A DNA stretch of 64,000 nucleotides, from the NCBI RefSeq assembly GCF_001517545.1, contig NZ_FBYA01000003.1:399737-463736 (forward strand). The letters are read 5' to 3'. Position 1 is the stretch's first letter. Every line of letters starts with the position of its first letter. Below, one piece after another: positions 51,232 through 60,993 of the stretch. Made by a program: the position numbers and the translations under genes. A model generated the notes under the pieces. The model saw nothing but the letters and a program-made list of their open reading frames with translations. It was not told where the DNA came from and did no database searches. The DNA comes from Limnohabitans sp. Rim47 (GTDB lineage: Bacteria; Pseudomonadota; Gammaproteobacteria; Burkholderiales; Burkholderiaceae_C).

Positions 51232-52088
51232 ACCATGAGGCTTTTTCACAGGTCACCATCGTGGTGGTGACCTACAACAGCGCGCATTGTTTGCCGATGC
51301 TGGCGCCCCTTTTGTCAATTTGTCCGAATGTGGTGATATCGGACAACGGCAGTGATGACAATACTGCGATCAAGGCGAAGACACTCTTGCCGCATGCCAA
51401 GGTGTTGGCACATGGACGCAATCTTGGCTTTGGAGCTGCCAACAATCGGGCGCTTGATCAGGTGGAAACGCCGTTTGCATTGCTCTTGAACCCCGATTGC
51501 GAAATGACACCGCAAGCCTTGCAAGAATTGCTGGCAGCTGCCGAGGATTTCAATGACGCGGCGGTTCTGGCGCCCCAACTCATGGCGTCAGAGGTCAAGG
51601 CAGAGGTCAATTACCGTTGGCCGACTGCTTATTGGCACAGCCGTGGCCCTGCAGCGGAAGGGCCTTTGTGCGTTGGCTTTGTTTGCGGTGCCGTCATGTT
51701 GTTGCGCATGCAGCGCATGGCCATGACCGGGTTTTTTGATGAGCAGTTCTTTCTGTATTACGAAGACGATGATTTGTGCTTGAGGCTTTTTCAAGCCAAA
51801 CTGCCCATGGTGTTGTGCCCTCAAGTGAGGGTGCTGCATCGATCGCGAGGCTCGGTTCGCGGCAAGTCGCCTTGGCGCAGCGAATACCTGCGTGGTTACC
51901 ACCATGCACAATCAAAGCTTATTTTCTTGAATAAGCACGAGTCTTTGCAGGCTGCCAAACGCTTGCAAAGACAACTGATCTGGACGACCACTCTGGCATT
52001 GCCACTGCGGGTCATCCTGTTTTCACCCAAGCTGGTGGCCCGAATGTGGGGCCGCTTGCGTGGGTTGTTGGAATGGACCAAACCATGA
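51228..52088 (+). CDS. GT2 glycosyltransferase, rhamnosyltransferase-like
   Basis: A 286-residue GT-A glycosyltransferase. It starts TIVVVTYNSAHCLPML, has ISDNGSDDNT, GRNLGFGAANNRAL and LLLNPDCEM with the metal-binding Asp (about 87), and YYEDDDLCLRLFQA (about 180), the pattern of the WbbL/rhamnosyltransferase group. It probably extends the LPS core or O-chain. It overlaps waaA by four bases. The block of genes from here to 55258 separates waaA from tolC. Confidence 0.88.
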   Translation: MNHEAFSQVTIVVVTYNSAHCLPMLAPLLSICPNVVISDNGSDDNTAIKAKTLLPHAKVLAHGRNLGFGAANNRALDQVETPFALLLNPDCEMTPQALQELLAAAEDFNDAAVLAPQLMASEVKAEVNYRWPTAYWHSRGPAAEGPLCVGFVCGAVMLLRMQRMAMTGFFDEQFFLYYEDDDLCLRLFQAKLPMVLCPQVRVLHRSRGSVRGKSPWRSEYLRGYHHAQSKLIFLNKHESLQAAKRLQRQLIWTTTLALPLRVILFSPKLVARMWGRLRGLLEWTKP

Positions 52089-52094
52089 AGTTTT

Positions 52095-52892
52095 ATGAAG
52101 ACTGAGGTTCTGATAATAACGCTCGCCAGTGCAACTTCGCGCAGGGCCTTCCAACAGTTGCAAGCTGATCGTCTCGGCTTTACACCGACCTGGCACCAAG
52201 CGATGGGGATCAACGATTTTGGCGATGACATTTTTCTAAAAAATGCCTTCTGTTGGCAGCGGCCACTCAAAAAAACAGAAGTTGGTTGCTTTTTAAGCCA
52301 TTTGCAAGTTTGGCAAAAGGTTGCTCTTAACTCGGGTCCGGTAGTCATTCTTGAAGACGATGTGATTTTGTCTGAGGGTTGGGGGGAAAAAATCGACGAT
52401 TTGGCGACTCTCAAAGATTTGGACTGTGTCAACTTCGAGGCTGTTGGAAAAAAACAGGTGGGTCAGTCCAGGTTGGTTAGAGGCGTGCTTATTCAGCGAT
52501 TGCATCTCAACAGTTCCGGTGCGGGTGCTTATCTGTTGTGGCCAAAGGGTGCACAAAAACTCTTGGCACGGTATGAAAAGGAAGGTGCTGCCCTTGCAGA
52601 TGTCTTCATGAACGAGGCAAAAGAACTCAATGTTTGGCAACTGGTTCCAGCTGTTGCTATTCAAATGTGCATTCTTCCGTACTATGGCTTGCCAAGCATG
52701 GAGGAGGGGCTCTCGCAGATCGCACGTGAGAAACATTCAAGTCCGAAGCCAGCCTCTTTAGCTCTTCAAGCAAAAATGAAGTGGCGGCGTATTCGCGGTG
52801 AGATTCGCAAGGGTTTTCGACGTTTGGGTATTCTTGTAGGTCATCGGCGGCATTACATTCCTTACCTGCACCATTCAAGAAAATTGCGATAA
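52095..52892 (+). CDS. GT25-family LPS glycosyltransferase
   Basis: A 265-residue protein of glycosyltransferase family 25. It shows EVLIITLASATSRRAFQQLQ, GCFLSHLQVWQKVAL, VVILEDDVILSEGW with the acidic cluster (about 78), and GAGAYLLWPKGAQKLL (about 138). Relatives add galactose or similar sugars to lipooligosaccharide. Base composition becomes A+T richer from here, consistent with transfer. It follows the GT2 gene by 6 bases. About 108 A+T-rich bases separate it from the ligase gene. Confidence 0.85.
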   Translation: MKTEVLIITLASATSRRAFQQLQADRLGFTPTWHQAMGINDFGDDIFLKNAFCWQRPLKKTEVGCFLSHLQVWQKVALNSGPVVILEDDVILSEGWGEKIDDLATLKDLDCVNFEAVGKKQVGQSRLVRGVLIQRLHLNSSGAGAYLLWPKGAQKLLARYEKEGAALADVFMNEAKELNVWQLVPAVAIQMCILPYYGLPSMEEGLSQIAREKHSSPKPASLALQAKMKWRRIRGEIRKGFRRLGILVGHRRHYIPYLHHSRKLR

Positions 52893-53000
52893 ATATTGAA
52901 ATTATTTCGGTTTAAAAGTAAATTTTATGCCAAAATAATTTAAAGATAAATTCTTTTATTGAAGTTTTAAAATTTCAATAGACCGACTGGGAGATTTTTT

Positions 53001-54260
53001 ATGCTGAAAACCAGCAGAAACATACTATTTCCGTGGGTAACGGGCTTGTTGATGGCCGGTGTTCTCGTCGTCCCAGGTTGTTATGCTTTGCTTACTTATT
53101 GGCTTGCAATTTATGGTCTTATCTATGCCAAATCTTTTCTCAAAGATGTTTGGCGGCCAAGTCTGAGTATAGGGGCTTGCCCCATTTGGATCGGTTTGAT
53201 TGTCTATCTTTTTATAGGCATCGGCTTGGGCTTGTGGCATGGCTACAAGGGTGCTTATTTTGAAGCATATTTACCCATGGTGTTGGCTCCTTTTATTCTC
53301 AACGCTGTCGTAGCAGCTCGACCTCCCTTGGCTATGCTCTGGCTGGCTTCAGCAACGGCGGCTATTCTGGCTGGTCTATTGGCCTGCTACCAGTCTTTGT
53401 ATCTCCATGCAGGACGTGCTATTGGTGCAATGAATAATCAAATTATGTTTGGTGATTTGTCTGTCGTATTGGCTATGTTTTGTGCATTTGGTTGGATTTT
53501 TGGCAGTAAAGATCGGCATCCCTTGTGGCTGAGACTTTATTTGTCCTTTGGTGTGGTCATGGGTTTGTTGGCCTCTTTACTCAGTGGGACCAAGGGCGGT
53601 TGGATGTCTGTGCTCATGGTGTCATTATTGTTAATTTCTTTTGCACTGTCTAATTGGCACTGGTCCAAGAGATTTTTTGTGGCTGCTGCTATTTTGGTTG
53701 CGATTGTGGTTTTGGTTTGGCTTATGCCCGCTGAACTCGTGATGGATCGAGTAGTCGGAGGATTCAAGGCAGCCCATATTTGGTTTCTGTCTGGACAGAT
53801 CACAGATGGTTCTGTCAGTATTCGGCTTGAAATGTGGCGGCAGGCTTTGAATATGATTGCCGATGAGCCTTGGGCAGGCTGGAATACATCGGGAGCCCAA
53901 TTGGAATTAGCAAGTCGACTCAATTCGATCGGCGCTGGTAACCACTGGACACAGGTGGAAAACGACTTATTACAAACAGGAATTGTTCACGGTATTCCTG
54001 GGTCATTTTCATACCTTGTTTTTTATGGGGGACTAATTTTTGGATTTTCTCGCATTAAAATGAGGCAAGCACATCCGGGTTTTCATGTGGTTGCATTGTC
54101 AATGTTGGGTGTTTTACTCGCGATTGTGATGATAGAGTTTGGATTTTCGGTTGTTGTACTTGGTAGAAATGCTTTTAGACATACTTGGATCGTTTGGAGT
54201 ATGTTGCTGCTCGGTTACTTAATTACCAGCTGCTCTTTCAAACACAAAAATCGGAATTAA
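53001..54260 (+). CDS. O-antigen ligase-family membrane protein
   Basis: A 419-residue inner-membrane protein with about eleven hydrophobic segments and a large periplasmic loop near 270-340 that includes WAGWNTSGAQLELASRL, NHWTQVENDLLQTGIVHGIPG. This is the Wzy_C/WaaL layout of O-antigen ligases, which join O-chains to lipid A-core. A Wzy polymerase is the alternative. GGGAG precedes the ATG. The gene is clearly A+T richer than its neighbours outside the block. Confidence 0.83.
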   Translation: MLKTSRNILFPWVTGLLMAGVLVVPGCYALLTYWLAIYGLIYAKSFLKDVWRPSLSIGACPIWIGLIVYLFIGIGLGLWHGYKGAYFEAYLPMVLAPFILNAVVAARPPLAMLWLASATAAILAGLLACYQSLYLHAGRAIGAMNNQIMFGDLSVVLAMFCAFGWIFGSKDRHPLWLRLYLSFGVVMGLLASLLSGTKGGWMSVLMVSLLLISFALSNWHWSKRFFVAAAILVAIVVLVWLMPAELVMDRVVGGFKAAHIWFLSGQITDGSVSIRLEMWRQALNMIADEPWAGWNTSGAQLELASRLNSIGAGNHWTQVENDLLQTGIVHGIPGSFSYLVFYGGLIFGFSRIKMRQAHPGFHVVALSMLGVLLAIVMIEFGFSVVVLGRNAFRHTWIVWSMLLLGYLITSCSFKHKNRN

Positions 54261-54262
54261 TT

Positions 54263-55258
54263 ATGGAGCTTATTTATTTTTGCCCAGATGTAAAAAAGCC
54301 AGTTGGTGGAATAAAGGTTATTTACCGTCAAGCCGAGGTTGTCCAGGAAATAATCCGTCATAAAGGCGTTGCTGTCTCAGTGATGCATCCCAACACATGG
54401 TTTTTTAAAATTAAATGGTTTGAATCAAAGATAAAAATACGACGTGGTTTCTTTAAATGGCATTGGGCTGCTGGAAAGCCGTCTTGTTCAAAGATTATAG
54501 GCAGTTTCGATTCTAAGAAGCACATGATCGTTTTGCCGGAGTTGTGGGCTCGTAAATATGGTCATCAACTTGCAGATATGGGAGTCCCGTATGCCATTTT
54601 TGTCCAGAATGGTTATTACATAAGCAAGGGAAATCTTGATGTTTTGAACAAAGCTTACCAATCGGCACGTTGTATTATGACGATTTCCGAGGATGCCACA
54701 CAGTGCGTTGCGTTGGCATTCCCCGGTTGTGAGTCGAAAATATTACGTGTGCATTGTTCTGTCGATGGAACGCGATTTCGTACTGTTGGGCTGAAGGAAA
54801 ATATTATTACTTACATGCCACGTAAATTGGCTGACCATTCTTCCAAGGTTCTTTTTTTCCTGCGCAATAACTTGCCTGCGCACTGGAGAATTGTCCCTAT
54901 TCAAGGTTTAAGCGAAGAAGCTGTAGCGAAATTGCTGCAGCGTTCCAAAATCTTCATGTCATTTAGCCATTTTGAGGGGCTTGGTTTACCCCCGATTGAA
55001 GCTGCATTGGCAGGCAATCAAGTCATTGGATATACCGGGCAAGGTGGCAAGGAGTATTGGGTTCCTGAGATTTTCGATGAAATCAATTCGGGCGATGTAA
55101 TGGGGTTCGCCAAGCATGTGCTCTTAAAAGTAAGGGAGATGGACCAACGAAATAGTTTCCTTTTAAACGCCGGAGCCATTCAAAAACTGTCTGGAACATA
55201 CAGTGTTGAACAAGAAAAGTCAGATATGCGGCGGTTTATTGAAATTATGAGTTTGTAG
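54263..55258 (+). CDS. GT4-like glycosyltransferase
   Basis: A 331-residue GT-B type protein. Visible parts are YAIFVQNGYYI, ARCIMTISEDATQCVALAFPG and the donor-site SHFEGLGLPPIEAALAG with an EX7E spacing (about 258-270). It starts two bases after the ligase stop; an in-frame upstream ATG at 54185 lies inside that gene and is rejected. It is A+T rich. The sugar is unknown, and the role in the LPS outer core or O-chain is inferred from its neighbours. Confidence 0.78.
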   Translation: MELIYFCPDVKKPVGGIKVIYRQAEVVQEIIRHKGVAVSVMHPNTWFFKIKWFESKIKIRRGFFKWHWAAGKPSCSKIIGSFDSKKHMIVLPELWARKYGHQLADMGVPYAIFVQNGYYISKGNLDVLNKAYQSARCIMTISEDATQCVALAFPGCESKILRVHCSVDGTRFRTVGLKENIITYMPRKLADHSSKVLFFLRNNLPAHWRIVPIQGLSEEAVAKLLQRSKIFMSFSHFEGLGLPPIEAALAGNQVIGYTGQGGKEYWVPEIFDEINSGDVMGFAKHVLLKVREMDQRNSFLLNAGAIQKLSGTYSVEQEKSDMRRFIEIMSL

Positions 55259-55350
55259 CCTATTTGTATTCCTTTGCTTCTCGCATCATTTCTGATGGCT
55301 AAATTTCCAGTTGTTTAGGTTATTCGAGAAGCAAAATGGCCAGTACCTGG

Positions 55351-55383
55351 AAAAATAAAGCGGAGCCTAAACTCCGCCATTTG
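55351..55383 (-). terminator. terminator of the tolC unit
   Basis: A 6-base GC stem (GCGGAG at 55360-55365 with CTCCGC at 55372-55377) encloses a 6-base loop. On the minus strand it is followed by CTTTATTTTT. It sits directly after the tolC stop. The convergent glycosyltransferase gene ends about 100 bases to the left. Confidence 0.7.
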
Positions 55384-56697
55384 TCAGTGCAGTGAAGTGT
55401 TGATGGGATCGAGGTCTTTTTCTTTCAACACCCCAGCCGCCTGCTTTAGCTTCAACTGCCCCAGCAGCACGTCATACCGGGCTTTGGCCAAATCGCGTTT
55501 GGTCTGGAAGAGTTGGCTTTGGCTGTTGAGCACATCGATGTTGATGCGCACGCCCACTTGATAACCCAGTTTGTTGGCATCGAGCGCGCTTTGGCTAGAG
55601 GCTTCGGCCGCTTCCAGGGCTTTGACTTGACCGAGGCCCGACTGCACGCCAAAGAAAGCGGTGCGGGTGGCTTGGGTGACGGTGCGTTGCGCCGCGTCGA
55701 GGTCGTTGCGGGCTTTTTCTTCCAGCGATACGGTTTCTTGAATGCGGTTTTGCGTGGCGTGGCCCGCGTACAAAGGCAGGTTAAACGCCAAGCCGATCGT
55801 GCCGGTGTTGTTGTTGACCCTGGACGTGGATGCATCACCGCGGAACCGTGTGCCGCCATAAGAGGCGTTCAAGTCCAATGTCGGCATGTGTCCGGCTTTG
55901 GCTTTTTCAGTTTCGAGTTGGGCTACTTCCAAGCCGACGCGGGCTTGCTCAATGGCCGGGCTTTGCGCGGTGGCTTGCTGAACCCAAGTTTCTGCATCTC
56001 CGCCAGCAGCCGTGTTGAGGGCTGCGCCGGGTTTGAGGGCCAGGGGCTGTGCGTTGCTTGTCCCGACAGATTGGTCGAGTGCCAGTTTTTTGACCCGCAA
56101 TTCGTTTTCGGCTGCAATTTCTTGGGCCGTCACCAAGTCAAAGCGTGCTTGCGCTTCACGGGTGTCGGTGATGGTGGATGTGCCCACTTCAAAGTTGCGC
56201 TTGGCTGCAGCCAATTGCTCGGAAACCGCTGACTTTTGGGCTTTCACGAAAGCCAGGCTTTCCTGGGCTGTGAGCACCTCAAAGTAAGCCTGGCTAACGC
56301 GCACGATCAAATCTTGTTCGGCTGCTTTGAGTTGTGCCTGGGCCAAGTCTGCTTGTTTTAGACCTTGTTTGTAGCCTGCCAAATTCGCAGGGCGAAACAG
56401 CGGTTGGCTGGCGCTGAGCGTGGCCGTGCGTGTGCCGTAACGGGCATCTACATTGGTGCTGGTTCGGTTATCGAAGTCGGTTTCACTCACCGTAGCGCCC
56501 AGTCCAGCGGTCGGGCGCATCAGGGCTTTGGCCTGTTCGGCTTTGGCCAGATTGGCCTGGTATTGCGATTGCGCCGCCTTGTACGTGGCGTCGTAGCCCT
56601 TGGCGGTTTCGTAAAGCTGGACCAGACTTTGGGCTTGGGCGGTGCCTGTCAAAACAGCCGTCAGGGCAATAGTCAGGGGCAAGATGCGCAGTTTCAT
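55384..56697 (-). CDS. tolC: TolC-family outer membrane efflux protein
   Basis: A 437-residue outer-membrane channel. The signal peptide covers about 1-22 (ending GTAQA). The mature protein begins SLVQLYETAKGYDATYKAAQ, typical of TolC, and holds two copies of the helical hairpin repeat, the second around RVGLEVAQLETEKAKAGHMP. The C-terminal helix contains YQVGVRINIDVLNSQSQLF. It probably serves the RND pump encoded upstream on the same strand. ATG 56697 begins the signal peptide; 56712 is an alternative. Confidence 0.92.
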   Translation of the reverse strand: MKLRILPLTIALTAVLTGTAQAQSLVQLYETAKGYDATYKAAQSQYQANLAKAEQAKALMRPTAGLGATVSETDFDNRTSTNVDARYGTRTATLSASQPLFRPANLAGYKQGLKQADLAQAQLKAAEQDLIVRVSQAYFEVLTAQESLAFVKAQKSAVSEQLAAAKRNFEVGTSTITDTREAQARFDLVTAQEIAAENELRVKKLALDQSVGTSNAQPLALKPGAALNTAAGGDAETWVQQATAQSPAIEQARVGLEVAQLETEKAKAGHMPTLDLNASYGGTRFRGDASTSRVNNNTGTIGLAFNLPLYAGHATQNRIQETVSLEEKARNDLDAAQRTVTQATRTAFFGVQSGLGQVKALEAAEASSQSALDANKLGYQVGVRINIDVLNSQSQLFQTKRDLAKARYDVLLGQLKLKQAAGVLKEKDLDPINTSLH

Positions 56698-56733
56698 GGT
56701 GAATTCTTTCAAAACTCGGTGTGACCAGCCGAT

Positions 56734-57063
56734 TCAATAAACCGGAATGTTGGGGTCGACTTGCACAGACCAGGCATGGATGCCGCCCGATACGTTGGCC
56801 ACCTGGTAGCCATGTTGGGCCAAGAAAGCCGCCACTTGCATGCTTCGGCTACCGTGGTGGCACAGACAGGCGATGGGGCGTGATTTGTCCAGCTCGTGCA
56901 GCCGAGCCGGAATGGTTTGCATGGGCATGTGCACCAGATCCAAGCCTTCGGGCTTGGCACTGGCTGTTTGCAATTCCCAGCCTTCACGCACATCCAGCAG
57001 GACGGGGCGCTGTGTCTGGCCTTTGGCCCAATCGGCGATGTGTGCGGGGGTGATTTGTTCCAT
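56734..57063 (-). CDS. single-domain rhodanese-like protein
   Basis: A 109-residue rhodanese domain. It has PVLLDVREGWELQ (about 20-32) and the active-site loop CHHGSRSMQVAAFL with the catalytic Cys (about 68). It may transfer sulfane sulfur. It lies 12 bases after pcm and 36 before the tolC start on the minus strand, an order that I recall as common in Burkholderiales. Confidence 0.9.
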   Translation of the reverse strand: MEQITPAHIADWAKGQTQRPVLLDVREGWELQTASAKPEGLDLVHMPMQTIPARLHELDKSRPIACLCHHGSRSMQVAAFLAQHGYQVANVSGGIHAWSVQVDPNIPVY

Positions 57064-57075
57064 GGCCTTGTGGTG

Positions 57076-57735
57076 TCAGAACTGGAAGCGTGAGGGCTCG
57101 GCAAAACCGCTCAGCCGTGGGGCGTTGCAGTCCCAAGGCTCGGTGGTGGTCCAGCTGCTTTCGCTGGTGCGGGTGATCAGTGTGGCGCGCATCATGGGCT
57201 CGTCGCCCACGATGGCGGCCAGACGACCACCCACCGCGAGTTGCTGCAACAGGGCGGCAGGCACTTCGGCCACAGAGCCGCTGATCACAATCGCATCAAA
57301 TGGGCCATCTGTGGCCGCACCTTGGCTGCCATCGGTATTGCGCACAGTCACGTTGCTCACGCCTGCCTTTTGCAGGTTGGCTTGGGCTTGTACAGCCAGA
57401 TTGGCGTCGATCTCCAGGCTCAGCACATGCGCCGCTTGGTGGGCCAGCAGGGCGGCCATGAAGCCTGAACCCGTGCCAATGTCGAGCACTTTGTCGGTTT
57501 TTTGCACAGCCAAGTCTTGCAGCAAGCGAGCCTGAACCCGGGGTGCCAGCATGACCTGGTTGGGCGCTGCGCCCAGGGGGATTTCCATGTCCACAAAGGC
57601 CAGTGCTTTGTGTGCCAAGGGCACAAAGTCTTCACGGCGCACGACCGAGAGCAGGGCCAGCACTTGGGGGTCCAGCACTTCCCAAGGGCGGATTTGCTGT
57701 TCGATCATGTTGAATCGGGCTTGATTCAGATCCAT
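57076..57735 (-). CDS. pcm: protein-L-isoaspartate O-methyltransferase
   Basis: A 219-residue methyltransferase of the Pcm family that repairs isoaspartyl residues in aged proteins. It has ARFNMIEQQIRPWEVLDP at the N-terminus, SAM motif I VLDIGTGSGFMAALLAHQA (about 76-94) and FDAIVISGSVAEVPAALLQQ (about 136). The typical VGP motif before the first SAM site is replaced by ARLLQDLAVQ, so the acceptor site may differ. The gene lies 38 bases after the RND permease on the minus strand. Confidence 0.85.
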   Translation of the reverse strand: MDLNQARFNMIEQQIRPWEVLDPQVLALLSVVRREDFVPLAHKALAFVDMEIPLGAAPNQVMLAPRVQARLLQDLAVQKTDKVLDIGTGSGFMAALLAHQAAHVLSLEIDANLAVQAQANLQKAGVSNVTVRNTDGSQGAATDGPFDAIVISGSVAEVPAALLQQLAVGGRLAAIVGDEPMMRATLITRTSESSWTTTEPWDCNAPRLSGFAEPSRFQF

Positions 57736-57773
57736 GGGTACTCCTGAAAGGGTTATCTCTAAATGGGATGATT

Positions 57774-60700
57774 TTAAGGGGCGGGCGTGTCATGTCCCTG
57801 ACGGCTGGGGGCAAAGCCGGCTTTGCGGCGAATCCATTGCGCCAAGTCATCCATGTAGCAATACACCACAGGGACCACCACCAGGGTCAGCAGCGACGAG
57901 GTGATGACCCCGCCGATCACGGCCTGGCCCATGGGCGCGCGTTGTTCCGAGCCCTCGGTCATGGCAAAAGCCAAGGGCACCATGCCGAAAATCATAGCCA
58001 AAGTGGTCATCAAAATCGGACGCAAACGCACTTTGGCGGCCATCAAGAGCGCAGCGCTGCGCTCCATGCCAGGGATGCGGTGGCCATCGGCATCCGTCTG
58101 ATCCTCTCGGGCGCGAATGGCAAAGTCCACCAACAAAATGGCGTTTTTGGTGACCAAGCCCATCAGCATGATCACGCCAATGATGGAGAACATCGACAAG
58201 GTCGAGCGAAAAGCCATCAGGGCCAGCACCACGCCGATCAAGGTGAGCGGCAGGGCTGTCATCAAGGCCAAGGGTTGCAAAAAGCTCTTGAACTGGCTGG
58301 CCAAGATCATGTAGATGAAGATCACCGCCATCGCCAAGGCCGACACGGCATAGCCAAACGACTCGGCCATGTTTTTGGTGGAGCCCCCAAACTGGAAGCG
58401 GTAACCCGGCGGCAGGTTCACGCCTTCCATGACCTTGCGGATGTCTGCAGACACTTCCCCGGTGGCCCGGCCATAGGTGTTGGCGTTGATGGCCACTTCG
58501 CGCGTCAGGTCGCGGCGGTTGATTTGGTTGGAGCCGGTCGATTCGGTGATTTTGGCCACTTGGCCCAAGCGCACCACACGCGGGTTGCCATCGGCCCCAG
58601 CAGCCACGGCAAAGGGCAGGCGTTCCAGGTCTTGTGGGGCATTGCGGCTTTCGGGTGACAGACGCACATTCACGTCATAGGTTTGGTCATCAGGTGCGCG
58701 CCAGTTGCCCACGGTTTGGCCTGCGACCAAGGTGCGCAAAGGCCCGGCCAGTTGCCCGGTGCCCAGCCCCAAGTCGGCCGCCGAGTCGCGCAGCACCTCC
58801 ACACGGATGGTGGGTTTGTTGGCCTTGACGCTGGAGTCCAAGTCCACCAAGCCGGGAATGTGGCGCACTTTGTCCATCACGCCCAGAGCCAATCGCTCCA
58901 GCTCGCGCTGGTCTGGCCCTTGCAGCGAAAATTCGACTTGCTTGTTGCCGCCCACCGAGTCCAGCAGGCCCACGTGCGTGACCGTGATGCCCGGAATGCG
59001 TTGGAGCCGGTCGCGCAAGACGCCCGACATCTCGTCCACATTGCGCTGACGGCTCTTGCGATCGACCAATCGGACATAAATGCTGGCGTTGTTTTTGCCC
59101 AGAGCGTTGCCGGTGTTGAGTGTGGCCAAGGTGTAGCGCACCTCGGGCAACTCGCGGATGATGGCTTCGACTTGGCGGGCTTTGGCTTCGGTGGCTTGCA
59201 GTGAGCTGCCCACGGGCGTCTGAAAACTCACGGTGGTTTCAGAAAAATCGGCCTTGGGCACAAACTCGGTGCCGACAAAACGGATCATGAAAATGCTCAG
59301 CGCAAAAACACCGACCGCCATCAGCACGGTTTTGCGTTTGTGCACCAGCGACCAAGCCAAGATGGTTTGATAACCGTCGGCCAAGCGGTCGGTGCCACGA
59401 TCAAACCAGCCCGTGACCCGGCCAATGGTTTTGTCGTAAAGGGTCACGGCCGCATGCGGTTTGCCGTGCGCTTCGATGCTGGGGTCGTGCCAGATGCTTG
59501 ACAGCATGGGGTCGAGTGTGAAGCTCACAAACATCGAGATCATCACCGCCGCCACGATGGTGATGCCGAACTCGTGGAAGAACTTGCCGATGATGCCTTC
59601 CATGAAGCCGATCGGTAAAAACACCGCCACGATGGACAGTGTGGTGGCCAGCACGGCCAAGCCAATTTCTTGGGTGCCGTCAAGCGAGGCATTCCAGGCA
59701 TTTTTGCCCATTTGCACATGGCGCACGATGTTCTCGCGCACCACGATGGCATCGTCAATCAACAAGCCCACGCACAGCGACAAAGCCATCAGCGTGATCA
59801 TGTTGATGGTGAAGCCAAACATCTGCATGAACATGAAGGTGCCGATCAGCGAGATCGGCAAGGTCAAGCCCGTGATGACGGTGGAGCGCCAAGAATTCAA
59901 AAACAGGAAAACAATCAGCACCGTCAGGATGGCCCCTTCGATCAAGGTGCGCCGAACGTTGTCGACCGCCACGCGGATGGGGCGCGAACTGTCCGCGATG
60001 GGTTCCAGCCGAATGCCCGCAGGCGTTTGGCTTTTCATCTCGGCCACGGTCTTGATCAAGCCATCAATCACGTCGATGGTGTTTTCGTCCTGGGCTTTTT
60101 GCACCGTCATCAGCAGCGTGCGCTGGCCGTTGTACAAAGCCAAGGTCTCCAACTCTTGGGCACCGTCTTGTACCCGAGCCACCTGAGACAGTCGAACCGA
60201 TGTGCTGCCTTTGCGAGCCACGATGATGCGTTCGAAGTCCTCGGGGCGCTTCATGCGCGATTCGATTTGAACCATGCGCTCTTGCTCCAGCGAGCGGATC
60301 GCGCCCACAGGCAAGTCTTGGTTCTCGTTGCGCACTGCATTGACCACTTGTTCGGCGGTCACGCCCAAAGCCTCCATGGCAGTCGGCTGCAAATACAAAT
60401 TGATTTCGCGCCGGGTGCCGCCCACCAAGGACACCGAGCCCACGCCGCGCACGTTCTCTAGGCGTTTTTTGAGTACTTGTTCAGACCAATTGGTCAGCTC
60501 CACCGCACTCAGCGCAGGGCTTTTGGCCGTGTCGGTACTGGCCTCAGGCACCACGGCCAGCGACCAGATAGCGCGGGCCGACGGGTCAAAGCGCAGCACT
60601 TTGGGCTCTTTGACTTCGCTGCGCAGATTGGGGCGGATGGCGGCGACTTTTTCGCGCACATCTTCAGCGGCTTTGCGGCCATTGATGTTCAGTTGAAACT

Positions 60701-60980
60701 CGATCACCACCACCGATTGGTTTTCGTAGCTGCGCGAGGTGAGGGCGTTGATGCCCGCGATCGAGTTGACGCCTTCTTCGATTTTTTTCGAGACTTCGCT
60801 CTCGACAATTTCAGGCGATGCGCCGGGGTACTCGGTGCTGACCACCACCACCGGAAAGTCGATGTTAGGAAACTGGTCGACCTTGAGCCGTTGGTAAGAG
60901 AACAGGCCCAGCACCACCAAGGCCAGCATGACCATGGTGGCGAAAACGGGGTTTTTTAGGCTGACGCGGGTGAACCACAT
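57774..60980 (-). CDS. RND-family efflux permease (HAE-1 type)
   Basis: A 1068-residue inner-membrane proton-driven drug pump. Twelve membrane helices flank two large periplasmic loops. The proton-relay Asp pair is in GLLIDDAIVVRENIVRH (about 404) and the conserved Lys in LVTKNAILLVDFAIR (about 950). N-terminal FTRVSLKNPVFATMVMLALV is typical. It works with the adaptor directly upstream (13-base gap) and very likely with TolC downstream. Substrates are probably drugs or other toxic amphiphiles. Confidence 0.95.
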   Translation of the reverse strand: MWFTRVSLKNPVFATMVMLALVVLGLFSYQRLKVDQFPNIDFPVVVVSTEYPGASPEIVESEVSKKIEEGVNSIAGINALTSRSYENQSVVVIEFQLNINGRKAAEDVREKVAAIRPNLRSEVKEPKVLRFDPSARAIWSLAVVPEASTDTAKSPALSAVELTNWSEQVLKKRLENVRGVGSVSLVGGTRREINLYLQPTAMEALGVTAEQVVNAVRNENQDLPVGAIRSLEQERMVQIESRMKRPEDFERIIVARKGSTSVRLSQVARVQDGAQELETLALYNGQRTLLMTVQKAQDENTIDVIDGLIKTVAEMKSQTPAGIRLEPIADSSRPIRVAVDNVRRTLIEGAILTVLIVFLFLNSWRSTVITGLTLPISLIGTFMFMQMFGFTINMITLMALSLCVGLLIDDAIVVRENIVRHVQMGKNAWNASLDGTQEIGLAVLATTLSIVAVFLPIGFMEGIIGKFFHEFGITIVAAVMISMFVSFTLDPMLSSIWHDPSIEAHGKPHAAVTLYDKTIGRVTGWFDRGTDRLADGYQTILAWSLVHKRKTVLMAVGVFALSIFMIRFVGTEFVPKADFSETTVSFQTPVGSSLQATEAKARQVEAIIRELPEVRYTLATLNTGNALGKNNASIYVRLVDRKSRQRNVDEMSGVLRDRLQRIPGITVTHVGLLDSVGGNKQVEFSLQGPDQRELERLALGVMDKVRHIPGLVDLDSSVKANKPTIRVEVLRDSAADLGLGTGQLAGPLRTLVAGQTVGNWRAPDDQTYDVNVRLSPESRNAPQDLERLPFAVAAGADGNPRVVRLGQVAKITESTGSNQINRRDLTREVAINANTYGRATGEVSADIRKVMEGVNLPPGYRFQFGGSTKNMAESFGYAVSALAMAVIFIYMILASQFKSFLQPLALMTALPLTLIGVVLALMAFRSTLSMFSIIGVIMLMGLVTKNAILLVDFAIRAREDQTDADGHRIPGMERSAALLMAAKVRLRPILMTTLAMIFGMVPLAFAMTEGSEQRAPMGQAVIGGVITSSLLTLVVVPVVYCYMDDLAQWIRRKAGFAPSRQGHDTPAP

Positions 60981-60993
60981 GGATGAATCCTTC

